This document shows, one piece after another, positions 39,192-47,199 of a stretch of DNA of 49,014 nucleotides (position 1 is its first letter; the number at the start of each line of letters is the position of its first letter). Source of the DNA: an uncultured bacterium. Lineage in GTDB: Bacteria > Verrucomicrobiota > Kiritimatiellia > RFP12 > UBA1067. The position numbers and the translations under genes are program-made. The notes under the pieces were generated by a model. It saw only the letters and a list, made by a program, of their open reading frames with translations. It did not search any database and was not told the origin of the DNA. The stretch spans positions 1 to 49,014 of the forward strand of contig CADCAK010000014.1 in NCBI GenBank assembly GCA_902799385.1, read 5' to 3'.

Positions 39192-40220
39192 TTATTTCGA
39201 AGTGGTCGATTTTCTCTTCTCGCAGTCAAGCCCGAGGCGGCGGCGCATAAGGCCGGAAATCTTGAACGGCTCTATGCCCTTGGATTCAAGCATTTTGTTC
39301 ACAGCCTTGCAGAAGTCGTCCAAGTCCTGCTCCGACTGAATCTCTCCAGTTGAAACATGTTCGTGGAACAGCTCCTCCATCTGCTGCTTGTACTGTGCAA
39401 GGCGGCGAATCTCCTCGCGTTCCGCCGTAAGGATGTCGCCAAGGTTCTCGCCTTGCTTGATGCGCTCGGCGATTTCGCGCTTTGCAGCCTCGACGTTCTC
39501 CTTTATGCGGCGATCCTCCTCGCTGTCGTCCTCGTTGATTTCTACGGGCTCCATGAGCGCCTGTACGAAATCCTGCTCGAAGCGCTTGTCGTATTCGCGG
39601 TCGCCGAATATCATGCCGCCGCTCTCTATTGTCAGGAGGTTCGCTATCTCGTTTTCGGAATCGTGCTTGAAGTCGGGGTATGCGTTCGGGTGGACGACCG
39701 ACTTTACGAGGTACTTCTCGGGATGCTCCAGGGGGACGCGCCCGTTGCCTTTCTTGTACCTCTCGACGCCTGCCGCGTCGATGTAGGTCTCGGGCTTTTT
39801 CTTCTGCACGACCTTGCCGTGGCGGTTCGTGATCATCTGAACCGGCTCCGCCTCTGTCTTCTCGGCCTTCGGCGATACAGCGGGTGCGGGCGTCACATTC
39901 TCGATTTTCGCAGTCTTCTTCGGACCGTTCCCCGTTTCCCTTTTCCCGTTCCCCGTTCCCCTCGTCAGGAAATACCATGCGCCAAAAGCAACGGCCACGA
40001 CGATTACGGCGGCAACTATGCCGCGCACGGGCGAGGGCGAGCCTGCCGTGCGTTTGCTTGCAACAGAAGGCTTGCGCTTCTTGCCAGCCGACTGCTCAAT
40101 GCGAATGGCGGAAATGCCGCGCTCGGCGAGTTCCTTGAACACCGCCTCACGCGACTCTGCCTCAAGCGACATCTGCTCTTGACTGCCGCTTTTGTCTCTA
40201 TACGTTACTATCCAGTCCAT
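39192..40220 (-). CDS. Membrane protein with GspF-like start and repeat insert (family i)
   Basis: A 342-residue protein. Residues 1-45 (DWIVTYRDKSGSQEQMSLEA) resemble the same GspF-like segment as family iii. A membrane helix (GIVAAVIVVAVAFGAWYFLT) is followed at once by a GTGNGKRETGNG linker encoded by the GTTCCCCG-type repeat. Then come KKKPETYIDAAGVERYKKGN, an acidic helical region (EINEDDSEEDRRIKENVEAA) and AVNKMLESKGIEPF. It is the first gene of the operon. ATG 40220 is used because the -10 (TAAAAT, 40230-40235) ends 9 bp before it; GTG 40223 is in frame. Confidence 0.78.
   Translation of the reverse strand: MDWIVTYRDKSGSQEQMSLEAESREAVFKELAERGISAIRIEQSAGKKRKPSVASKRTAGSPSPVRGIVAAVIVVAVAFGAWYFLTRGTGNGKRETGNGPKKTAKIENVTPAPAVSPKAEKTEAEPVQMITNRHGKVVQKKKPETYIDAAGVERYKKGNGRVPLEHPEKYLVKSVVHPNAYPDFKHDSENEIANLLTIESGGMIFGDREYDKRFEQDFVQALMEPVEINEDDSEEDRRIKENVEAAKREIAERIKQGENLGDILTAEREEIRRLAQYKQQMEELFHEHVSTGEIQSEQDLDDFCKAVNKMLESKGIEPFKISGLMRRRLGLDCEKRKSTTSK
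39926..39964. repeat. GTTCCCCG-type repeat inside a family i gene
   Basis: CCGTTCCCCGTTTCCC units. They are translated on the minus strand as a Gly/Asn/Lys-rich linker right after the membrane helix. The relatives at 5709 and 20345 lack this linker. Confidence 0.7.
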
Positions 40221-40229
40221 CACTTAGGT

Positions 40230-40235
40230 ATTTTA
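40230..40235 (-). promoter_or_regulatory. -10 of the i-ii-iii operon
   Basis: Minus-strand ATGGTAAAATACC. Only about 9 bp separate it from ATG 40220, so the mRNA would be leaderless. Confidence 0.5.
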
Positions 40236-40316
40236 CCATTTTTTCGCTTTTGGGTGAAGTGGGGGACGTGCTCTGCTATCATCCTTAGGCGGCAGGGGTT
40301 TGCGATGTACACCTTG

Positions 40317-40474
40317 AACCCAATTCCCTCGGCGACCTCGTGGCTGCGGCCAACAAGATGCTCGCGGAGCGCGGGTCAAAGCCACTTGAGCTGCCCTCGG
40401 CCGTAAAGCACGCCGTCCGTCTGGGCAAGTTGATCAAAGACAGTAACGAGAAATCAAAGGAGGATCCGAAATGA
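40317..40474 (+). pseudogene. Decayed family i gene, 3' end only
   Basis: LGDLVAAANKMLAERGSKPL matches the C-terminus of the family i proteins (AVNKMLESKGIEPF) and runs to a TGA that overlaps the next start codon (ATGA). Everything upstream is missing. It lies opposite to the intact operon. Confidence 0.7.
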
Positions 40475-40726
40475 AGATGAAGTCGATCTTTGCCGCCGCC
40501 GCCATGTGCGGTGCGATTGCCGCGTTTGCCAACTCCGAGACCGCAAGACCGAAAGTGGACATGTCGCCGGAGGCGCAGTACAAGCGCACAGGCGGACAGC
40601 TGTGCCTGTCGCGAGGGTTGGGCCCCCACTCCGACCAATGACGTTCAGAAGGCGATCTGGGAGAAGGTCCACCAAATCCCAGACAAGCCGATGAAGATCA
40701 AGTTAGATCCCAAGAACGACAAGTGA
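40471..40726 (+). pseudogene. Decayed family ii gene with internal deletion
   Basis: The signal peptide is intact (MKMKSIFAAAAMCGAIAAFA), then after about 25 residues the frame shifts and continues as CREGWAPTPTNDVQKAIWEK and PDKPMKIKLDPKNDK-stop, the end of the family. About 150 codons are lost. AAAGGAGG lies upstream of the ATG. Confidence 0.8.
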
Positions 40727-41161
40727 AGTTCGTCTATTCATATAAGGTAAGCTCGATAGGCTGGCGAGGGTTCGCCATTGTGGTCCTCGTCGCCGTGCTT
40801 GGGCCGACGATTGCCATTTCCCTCATACAGCACAAGGAGCTGGAGCGGAATGAAGACGCGCGCGGGATTGTGTCCAGCGCCATCACATCCGACGATGCAG
40901 ATCAAGGCCATGGTGGATGGCATGAAAGACGAGCTGCGCAATTTCGTAAAAGCGGGCGGCACGATAGAACAATATGGACGCAGGCTGGCAGCCCGACAGG
41001 ACGACGAGATCGCAATCTACAACCGCACGAGCAACGAGGTGGCGCAGGCGGTAAAGAGCAACGTCGGCAAGGCGGAAATCGCAGAGCTGGTCGACCGCCG
41101 CAACGAAGAGCTGCGCCGGATGGGGATCAAGCTCGTTCAGATGCCCGAGATGCAAGATTGA
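40723..41161 (+). pseudogene. Decayed family iii gene
   Basis: Starts with a GTG (KFVYSYK), skips to the membrane helix (IGWRGFAIVVLVAVLG), then shifts frame near 40895 and continues as IKAMVDGMKDELRNFVKAGG to RRMGIKLVQMPEMQD-stop, matching the end of the intact gene. Deletion and frameshift are both visible. Confidence 0.75.
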
Positions 41162-41184
41162 GATGCGCCTTTCATGACATCTTT

Positions 41185-42018
41185 TCATTCGCCGCACATT
41201 GCGGCGTGGATGTCCGCCTCGCCGAGCGCGAGCGCGACGAGGCGGTCGATGCCAAGCGCCACTCCCGCAGCGCTTCCGACGAGCGGCAGAAGCTCCAGGA
41301 ACTCCCCGTCCAGGGGATAGTCGCTTTCGCCAAGGCGGCGGCGCTCTTCCCTCGCCGCGAGGAAGCGACGCCTCTGTTCGGCGCCGTCGCAAAGTTCCGT
41401 GAAGCAGTTGGCGAGCTCGACGCCGCCCACGTAGAGCTCCCAGCGCTCGGCGACATCGCCCCTGAGCCGCGCAAGCGACGCGGCCTCCTTCGGATAGTCC
41501 ATGAGAAACACGGGGACCTTGGGGAGGTTCGGCTCTATCTTCGCAGCCATGTCGAAGTCGAAGCGGTCCTGGTCCCATTCGCGCCAGGGGTCCCACCCCG
41601 CCCACTTTATGTACGCCTCGCGCACGGTGAGCCGCAAAGGGGCGGCGGCGCCGGGCATGATCTCGCCAAGCAGCGACTCCGCGTCGGCGGCGATGTCGAG
41701 ATACGTAGCTCCGATGCGATACCACTCGACCATCGTGAACTCCGGGTTGTGGCGCGCACCGAACTCGCCGTCGCGGAAGCACGGCCCGAGTTGGTATATC
41801 CTGTCCATTCCGGCGGCAAGGAGCTTTTTCATCTGGAGCTCGGGCGACGCGCGCAGAAAGCCCTTTCCGCACGGCGGGCAGTCGATGTGCGGCTCTGGCG
41901 CGGGCGCCGAAACAAGGACGGGCGTCGCAACTTCCGTGAAGCCGCGGGCGTCGAAGAACGCGCGGACGGCGCGGACTATCTCCGCCCTGCGCTTCAGGTT
42001 CTCGACGAGGCCGCCCAT
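41185..42018 (-). CDS. epmA: EpmA-like lysyl-tRNA synthetase paralogue
   Basis: A 277-residue class II synthetase-like protein without an anticodon-binding domain. EpmA attaches beta-lysine to elongation factor P. Motif 2 is FRDGEFGARHNPEFTMVEWY near 81-100 and motif 3 is GVALGIDRLVAL near 255-266, both typical of EpmA/GenX. The cognate genes epmB and efp are not in the window, so the modification type is inferred. It directly follows the ymdB-like gene on the same strand (1-bp gap). It is the first clearly chromosomal gene to the right of the island. Confidence 0.88.
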   Translation of the reverse strand: MGGLVENLKRRAEIVRAVRAFFDARGFTEVATPVLVSAPAPEPHIDCPPCGKGFLRASPELQMKKLLAAGMDRIYQLGPCFRDGEFGARHNPEFTMVEWYRIGATYLDIAADAESLLGEIMPGAAAPLRLTVREAYIKWAGWDPWREWDQDRFDFDMAAKIEPNLPKVPVFLMDYPKEAASLARLRGDVAERWELYVGGVELANCFTELCDGAEQRRRFLAAREERRRLGESDYPLDGEFLELLPLVGSAAGVALGIDRLVALALGEADIHAAMCGE

Positions 42019-42019
42019 C

Positions 42020-42793
42020 TCACTCGCGTATCCTGAACGACTCTATCGACGCCGCCTTCTTCGTCACCGGGTCGAAGTCGACTATCGCGCCCTCGATGAC
42101 GCATGGGCCTTCCGCGACCTCGAAGCGGGCGGGGATGCCGGTGACGAACTTCTTCGTGACGGGCTTGAGGTCGCGCCCTATCGACGAAACGTACGGACCC
42201 GTCATTCCGAGGTCGGTGATATACGCAGTCCCCTTGGGGAGAAGCCGTGCGTCGGACGTCTGGACGTGCGTGTGGGTGCCGACTATCGCCGTCACGCGCC
42301 CGTCCACGTAGTGCGCCATCGTCATCTTCTCGCTCGTCGCCTCGGCGTGGAAGTCAACGAACACGGGGACGTCCTTCGGAATCTCCGCGAGGACCCGGTC
42401 GATCGCCTTGAACGGGCAGTCCACGGCCTGCATGAAGACGCGGCCCTGCACATTGGCAACGGCAAACCGGAAGGTCGGCGCGGTGACGAGCGTCCAGCCG
42501 CGCCCTGGGCATTCGGGGGCGAAGTTCGCGGGCCTGACGACGCGCTCAAGGGAGCCGATCTGCCCAGCAAACTCCTTCTGCCCCCAGGTGTGGTCGCCAA
42601 GCGTGATGGCGTCTGCACCAGAATCGAAGATCTCCTTAGCGAGCGCCGCGGTAAGCCCCGAGCCCGCCGCGCAGTTCTCGGCGTTGACGACGACGGCGGC
42701 AAGCGAAAGCTCGCGCCTGATGCGCCCGAGCTCCCTTGCGAGGATTCGTCTGCCGGGGCTACCGACGACGTCGCCTATCATCAGCATCTTCAC
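42020..42793 (-). CDS. ymdB: YmdB-like metallophosphoesterase (TIGR00282)
   Basis: A 257-residue calcineurin-type phosphoesterase. In Bacillus the relative YmdB hydrolyses cyclic nucleotides and affects cell differentiation. Metal-site motifs are GDVVGSPGR, NAENCAAGSG, GDHTWGQKE, VDFHAEATSE and VGTHTHVQT, in the right order. I chose the GTG at 42793 because it gives MKMLMIGDVVG, matching the usual MKILFIGD start; the ATG at 42787 is the alternative. It is translationally close to the Sel1-repeat gene upstream. Confidence 0.92.
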   Translation of the reverse strand: MKMLMIGDVVGSPGRRILARELGRIRRELSLAAVVVNAENCAAGSGLTAALAKEIFDSGADAITLGDHTWGQKEFAGQIGSLERVVRPANFAPECPGRGWTLVTAPTFRFAVANVQGRVFMQAVDCPFKAIDRVLAEIPKDVPVFVDFHAEATSEKMTMAHYVDGRVTAIVGTHTHVQTSDARLLPKGTAYITDLGMTGPYVSSIGRDLKPVTKKFVTGIPARFEVAEGPCVIEGAIVDFDPVTKKAASIESFRIRE

Positions 42794-42801
42794 TGTCTTC
42801 G

Positions 42802-43905
42802 TCAATAGCCGTTCTGCTGGAGCCACGCGGCGGCGTTCCTGTCGCCACGGGCGGCCATGCCGCGCACCTTCCAGGCGAGGCTCTCCTTTTCGTCCTTCTT
42901 TACGCCGGTGCCGAGGCCGTAGCATGACGAGAGGTTGTCCATGGCGGGCGCGAACCCGCGGTCTGCGGAGGCACGGTACCACTTGACGGCCTCGGCCTCG
43001 TCCTTCGCCACGCCGCTGCCCGTGTAGTAGCACATCCCGTATGCGTTCATCGCCTCGGCGTTGCCGAGCTCCGAGGCCGTCTTGAGAAGCCCGACCGCCT
43101 TGTCGACGTCCTTCGCGACGCCTTCGCCGCGCTGCAGGGCGAGCGCATAATTGAACATGCCGTAGGCGTTGCCGATGTCGGCGCTCCTTGCGAACCATTT
43201 GACGGCGGTCTCGAGATTGGCCCTCACGACTATGCCGTCGCGGTAGAACCCTCCGATGTTGTTTATCGCCTCGGGATGGCCCGCCTCGGCGCTCGCGCGG
43301 AAGCACTTATAGGCGAGGTCCTGGTCGGGCACGCAGCCGTAGCCCTGCATGTAGCACATGCCGAGGTTGTAGAGGCCGTTGGCATCGCCCGTGTCGGCGG
43401 CCTTCTTGAAAAGCCCGAAGCACTTCACGAGGATCTTGTCGATCTCGTTCGTCTCAATGGACGGATTCCTGAACGCTTCGGTTAGCGTAATGGTGCCCCA
43501 CGCGTTGAGCGCCTGCACGTTGTCGCCGTCTGCCGCCCGCTTCAGGAACGACATGTCGTTCCTCTCAAGCGAAAGGAGATACCACGCAAGCGCGTTGTTC
43601 CGCTCCTCGGCGAGACGGCGTATCTTGTCCCGCGACTGGTCGAGATACTCCTTGCGGACCTCGGGCTTCAGGCGCAGCTTGCGCGGGAGATCCCTGTCAT
43701 TGGCGACGAGCGCGATGACGAACTGCTGGAGCGGACGCCCTGCCTTTGCGTCAGCTGCAACAACCTTGGCCGCTTCCTTGAACTCCCTTACGCTGCCGGA
43801 CGCGCGCGAATTGAGGAGCTTGACTATCGCGTCGGACGACTTGTCCGCCACCGCGGAAGTCGAGGCGAGAACCGCAAGCAGGAATGCCGAGAGAAATTTT
43901 TTCAT
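42802..43905 (-). CDS. Secreted Sel1-repeat (TPR-like) protein
   Basis: A 367-residue protein with signal peptide MKKFLSAFLLAVLASTSAVA. From about residue 145 to 350 it has five to six Sel1 repeats (GDANGLYNLGMCYMQGYGC, GNAEAMNAYGMCYYTGSGVA, AFAPAMDNLSSCYGLGTGVK-type units). Such proteins are scaffolds for protein contacts. The start overlaps the hisS stop (ATGA), so it is co-translated with hisS. The repeats are regular and intact. Confidence 0.9.
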   Translation of the reverse strand: MKKFLSAFLLAVLASTSAVADKSSDAIVKLLNSRASGSVREFKEAAKVVAADAKAGRPLQQFVIALVANDRDLPRKLRLKPEVRKEYLDQSRDKIRRLAEERNNALAWYLLSLERNDMSFLKRAADGDNVQALNAWGTITLTEAFRNPSIETNEIDKILVKCFGLFKKAADTGDANGLYNLGMCYMQGYGCVPDQDLAYKCFRASAEAGHPEAINNIGGFYRDGIVVRANLETAVKWFARSADIGNAYGMFNYALALQRGEGVAKDVDKAVGLLKTASELGNAEAMNAYGMCYYTGSGVAKDEAEAVKWYRASADRGFAPAMDNLSSCYGLGTGVKKDEKESLAWKVRGMAARGDRNAAAWLQQNGY

Positions 43906-45137
43906 GGCGCGAGCGCAATCTCCTTCTCCTCGCGCGTCGAAAGGTCCTTCATCCGCGCTACGCCCTTCTCGACGTCGTCCGGGCCGAGGAACACCGCCTT
44001 CGCGGCACCGGACTCAGCCGCGTGCGAGAAGAACTTCTTGGGCTTCTGGCTACGGAGCGAGAGGTCCACGCACTCGCCCGACCTCCTTAGCCTCGCCGCA
44101 AGGGACACCGCCGCTTCGCGCTGCTCCGGGAACATGAAGCCGACCGCGACGCCCTTCCGCGCGGCGGCGGCGTCCTCGCCAAGCCTCGCCTTCAGGAGTT
44201 CGGTGACTACGACGTCGCCGAACCCGAGGCCGACGGCACTCGTCGGCTCGCCGCCTATCGTCGTCAGGAGGTTGTCGTACCTTCCTCCGCCGAAGATGGC
44301 GCGGAACTCGCCCTTCGTGTCGAAACACTCGAAGACGACGCCAGTGTAGTAGCTGAGGCCGCGGATGACGGAAATGTCGAATTCAAGGCAGTCCACGAAG
44401 CCGGCAATCTCGGCAAGGCGGAAGAGCTCGACGAGCTCGGGGCAGGTGGAGTGGTCTTTCGTCTCCATGATGGCGAAGGTCGCCGCGATCTCGGCGTCGG
44501 AAAGTCCGCCGTCCTTCAGCATGGCGGCGATCTCGGCGTCGGGCATCTTGCCGCGCTTGTCGAGCGCAAGGAACACCTGGGCGTGCCTGTCCGCGGCGAT
44601 GCCGCTCTTCGCAAGGAGTTCGCCGAGGAACTTCCGGGACGAGACATGCACCTTGAAGTCGGAGGATGAGAGGCCCATGCGCCTGAGCGCGTCGCAGGCG
44701 GCGCCGATGACCTCGGCCTCAGCGAGAACTGAATCCTCGCCTATGATGTCGAGGTTCCACTGGTAGTGCTCGCGCTTGCGCCCCTTCGTCATGCGCTCGT
44801 AGCGGAAGCATTGCGCAATCGTCGTCCACTTGAGCGGGAAGGAAAGCTCCTTCTGGCGCTGCGCGACCATGCGAGCGAGCGTGGGCGTCATCTCGGCCCT
44901 CAGGGCGAGGTGGCGCTCGGACTTGTCGAGGAAGTGGTAGATCTGCTCGCCGACTTCCTCGCCCGCCTTGCGGGCAAGCAGCTCGTAGCTCTCGACGACG
45001 CACGCGTCGTACTGACGGAAGCCCGCCGCCTCGCCTGCGGCGCGAAACGCGTCGAAGACGCGGCTGCGCCACGCCATGTCCTCGGGATAGAAGTCCCTCA
45101 TTCCGCGAGGCGGCTCAAAACTGATCTTTTCTGCCAT
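43902..45137 (-). CDS. hisS: Histidyl-tRNA synthetase
   Basis: A 411-residue class II synthetase that charges tRNA-His. It has the PPRGMRDFYPEDM start, RAEMTPTLARMVAQR, FRYERMTKGRKREHYQWNLD (motif 2 region), GLSYYTGVVFECFD (histidine signature) and FGGGRYDNL. The length is normal. It heads the hisS-Sel1-ymdB-epmA operon. Its promoter has -35 GGTCAA (plus-strand complement) and -10 GATAAT, ending 8 bp before the ATG, so the transcript is nearly leaderless. Confidence 0.96.
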   Translation of the reverse strand: MAEKISFEPPRGMRDFYPEDMAWRSRVFDAFRAAGEAAGFRQYDACVVESYELLARKAGEEVGEQIYHFLDKSERHLALRAEMTPTLARMVAQRQKELSFPLKWTTIAQCFRYERMTKGRKREHYQWNLDIIGEDSVLAEAEVIGAACDALRRMGLSSSDFKVHVSSRKFLGELLAKSGIAADRHAQVFLALDKRGKMPDAEIAAMLKDGGLSDAEIAATFAIMETKDHSTCPELVELFRLAEIAGFVDCLEFDISVIRGLSYYTGVVFECFDTKGEFRAIFGGGRYDNLLTTIGGEPTSAVGLGFGDVVVTELLKARLGEDAAAARKGVAVGFMFPEQREAAVSLAARLRRSGECVDLSLRSQKPKKFFSHAAESGAAKAVFLGPDDVEKGVARMKDLSTREEKEIALAP

Positions 45138-45145
45138 AGGTTGGT

Positions 45146-45174
45146 ATTATCCTAAAAAACGCAGACAAGGTCAA
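45146..45174 (-). promoter_or_regulatory. hisS promoter
   Basis: Minus-strand TTGACC (45174-45169), 17-bp spacer, GATAAT (45151-45146). Confidence 0.7.
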
Positions 45175-45209
45175 GTGGGGGGCGGGTTGGTATCGCGGCG
45201 GATATTTGC

Positions 45210-45215
45210 TATACT
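45210..45215 (+). promoter_or_regulatory. -10 of the pncC/cinA-like gene
   Basis: TTTGCTATACT, 19 bp before the start, followed by AGGAGG (45221-45226). Confidence 0.6.
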
Positions 45216-45234
45216 ACGTGAGGAGGCGGCGAAA

Positions 45235-45702
45235 ATGACGACAGCGGAAAAACTCGTTGAACGGCTCGGCGAACTCGGCCGGACTTGCGGAACGGCGGAA
45301 TCGTGCACCGGCGGAGGCATCGGGAGCGCCATAACGGCAGTCCCGGGCTCAAGCGCGGTCTTCATGGGCGGCGTCATCAGCTACGACAACTCCGTGAAGC
45401 AGGGCGTCCTCGGAGTCTCCCCCGGGACTCTTGCCGCTGTCGGCGCGGTGAGTCCCGAGACGGCCGAGCAGATGGCCGTCGGCGCGCGCAGGCTCCTTAG
45501 AGTCGACTATGCCGTTTCCGTCACCGGCATAGCGGGTCCCGGCGGCGGCAGCGCCGAGAAGCCGGTCGGCCTCGTGTGGTTTGGCGTCGCCACGCCCACA
45601 GGCACAAAGACCGAAAAGCGCGTCTTCCCCGGCAATCGCGCCGAAGTGCGCGCCGCTGCCGTCGAGCACGCCCTTTCGCTGCTCCTCGCCGCGGCGGAAT
45701 GA
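45235..45702 (+). CDS. pncC: CinA C-terminal family nicotinamide-nucleotide amidohydrolase
   Basis: A 155-residue single-domain protein of the CinA C-terminal type. It deamidates NMN to NaMN in pyridine nucleotide recycling. AESCTGGGIGSAITAVPGSS near 20-39, FMGGVISYDNSVKQGVLGVS near 42-61 and VTGIAGPGGGSAEKPVGLVW near 97-116 are the family blocks, including the catalytic Ser. The start at 45235 is set by AGGAGG 8 nt upstream. It is divergent from hisS and stands alone as the short form without the N-terminal CinA domain. Confidence 0.93.
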   Translation: MTTAEKLVERLGELGRTCGTAESCTGGGIGSAITAVPGSSAVFMGGVISYDNSVKQGVLGVSPGTLAAVGAVSPETAEQMAVGARRLLRVDYAVSVTGIAGPGGGSAEKPVGLVWFGVATPTGTKTEKRVFPGNRAEVRAAAVEHALSLLLAAAE

Positions 45703-45744
45703 CGCCTTATGCCATATCCGCGGCGAATCCGCCGCGCAATATGG

Positions 45745-45750
45745 TATACT
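45745..45750 (+). promoter_or_regulatory. -10 of the zinc-ribbon membrane protein gene
   Basis: ATATGGTATACT ends 9 bp before the ATG at 45760, so the transcript would be leaderless. Confidence 0.55.
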
Positions 45751-45759
45751 GTCTGTGTC

Positions 45760-47199
45760 ATGGACGCACACAAATCACAAACCGACACAAACTCCCCTTC
45801 ACCAACGAAGGACGACGAGGAACGCTGCTCGCGCTGCGGCGCCATCCTGTCGGGAAAGAATGCCGGTGACGAGGTTTGCTACTGCCCAAACTGCGGTGAC
45901 TTCGTCGCGCCCCTCGATACCGGCGAAAAGCCCGGGCTTGAGGAGCGCGCAGACATAATCGCGCATCCTCCGCGCGGCGTCTCGCTTGGCAGAGACGCAA
46001 CAGGAAACATCGTTGTGCGCGACAGAATTCCGCGACGCTGGATCGTGGCGGCCATTGTTCTGCCGTTCGTGCTTGCGGCAGGAGCCTTTGTCGTTATCGA
46101 CAACTTCAATTCACTGGGCTCTGGCGGCAAAAGCATTGCGGAAGGTTTTTTCGGCATCCTCGTCGGCAGCGTGGCGTTTTTTATCTGGTTTATCGCACTT
46201 TGCAGACTGACAGCCCGCCGACTTTCGCTGGGGCAGGCGGCAATCGTCGTCGACACGCTTTGGCTCGGATTTATGAGAGTACGGCGCCGTCGCTTCGTGC
46301 CGCACGAAAACGCAACCGCCGGCTTAGAAAAGATATGCGACGACAAAGGACGCGTAAAGGCAATATCCGTCGGATTTGCCCTCGGCGTATATAGTCAGCT
46401 CCTGCAGCAGGTCATCTGGAGCGAACGAGGCAGGCGCAACGAAGCGCGAGCGGCCTTTGTCCACGCTGTGCTTGACGCGCACCTCGGCAGGGCTGAAGGC
46501 GGGACACCCTTCCTTTGCGCTAAATGCGGAGCGTCGATTCCGTCCGAGTGCATCGACGCGAAGTCCGAATGCCTGACATGCCCCAGCTGCAATTCCGAAT
46601 GGTCGTGCCAATATGCTCATTACTACCGTGCACACGCCTACCAATCACAGCCAAAGTTCATGCCTCGGAGCGTGGAAGAGACGCGCAACGGCTTCATCTA
46701 CCGCCCGAACGCATGGTGGAACGGCGCTGCAAAAGACGCACTATGCAACCTTACAGTGTTCTGGGCCTTTGGTTTCATTCCTTTGAAGTTGGCGAAGCGG
46801 CTGGCGATCGTCCCGAGCGTCGCCATCGCCTGCGCTGTTGCGGCGACCGCCGCCGCTTCGGCACTTTATTTCATTCTCCGCATGCTATGGGGACGGTTCG
46901 CCTTCCACCGCATCACCCTCGAAAACGGCAAAGGCGTCTATACATGCGGCTTCGGAAAGTTCGAGAAGAAGACTGAATTTGTATATGACCGAGAGACCTA
47001 CCTCTCCATCCAGACTCGCCTCTTTAACAATCCGCCGTCAGAATATCCCATTGCCATTCTCATCGGGAACGACGCATCCGCCGAGGAACAGCCAAGTCCT
47101 CTCGCGATCTTCCGTCTGCTTCCAGGAGAATTCTATCCCTGGGCCATCGGACGCCTCTTCTGCGCTGCCGCCGAAATCGACCCGCCGGACAATGACTAA
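45760..47199 (+). CDS. Zinc-ribbon membrane protein of unknown function
   Basis: A 479-residue protein. An N-terminal zinc ribbon (CSRCGAILSG ... CYCPNCGDF, about 23-48), two membrane helices at about 92-115 and 132-155, a second Cys cluster (FLCAKCGASIP ... CLTCPSCNSEW, about 262-294), and two further helices near 340-385. The first zinc ribbon and loop architecture suggests a membrane-bound sensor or assembly protein, but I do not recognise a family. The ATG at 45760 fits the nearby -10; earlier in-frame starts lie upstream of it. Confidence 0.75.
   Translation: MDAHKSQTDTNSPSPTKDDEERCSRCGAILSGKNAGDEVCYCPNCGDFVAPLDTGEKPGLEERADIIAHPPRGVSLGRDATGNIVVRDRIPRRWIVAAIVLPFVLAAGAFVVIDNFNSLGSGGKSIAEGFFGILVGSVAFFIWFIALCRLTARRLSLGQAAIVVDTLWLGFMRVRRRRFVPHENATAGLEKICDDKGRVKAISVGFALGVYSQLLQQVIWSERGRRNEARAAFVHAVLDAHLGRAEGGTPFLCAKCGASIPSECIDAKSECLTCPSCNSEWSCQYAHYYRAHAYQSQPKFMPRSVEETRNGFIYRPNAWWNGAAKDALCNLTVFWAFGFIPLKLAKRLAIVPSVAIACAVAATAAASALYFILRMLWGRFAFHRITLENGKGVYTCGFGKFEKKTEFVYDRETYLSIQTRLFNNPPSEYPIAILIGNDASAEEQPSPLAIFRLLPGEFYPWAIGRLFCAAAEIDPPDND

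Noticed and set aside
41172..41872. Reading frames opposite the epmA-like gene
   Set aside because: High-GC shadow frames rich in Arg/Ala with no recognisable start signals.
42020..43306. Extended reading frame of 428 codons over the ymdB-like gene
   Set aside because: The upstream half is Arg-rich shadow sequence of the Sel1-repeat gene; the real gene begins at 42793 (or 42787).
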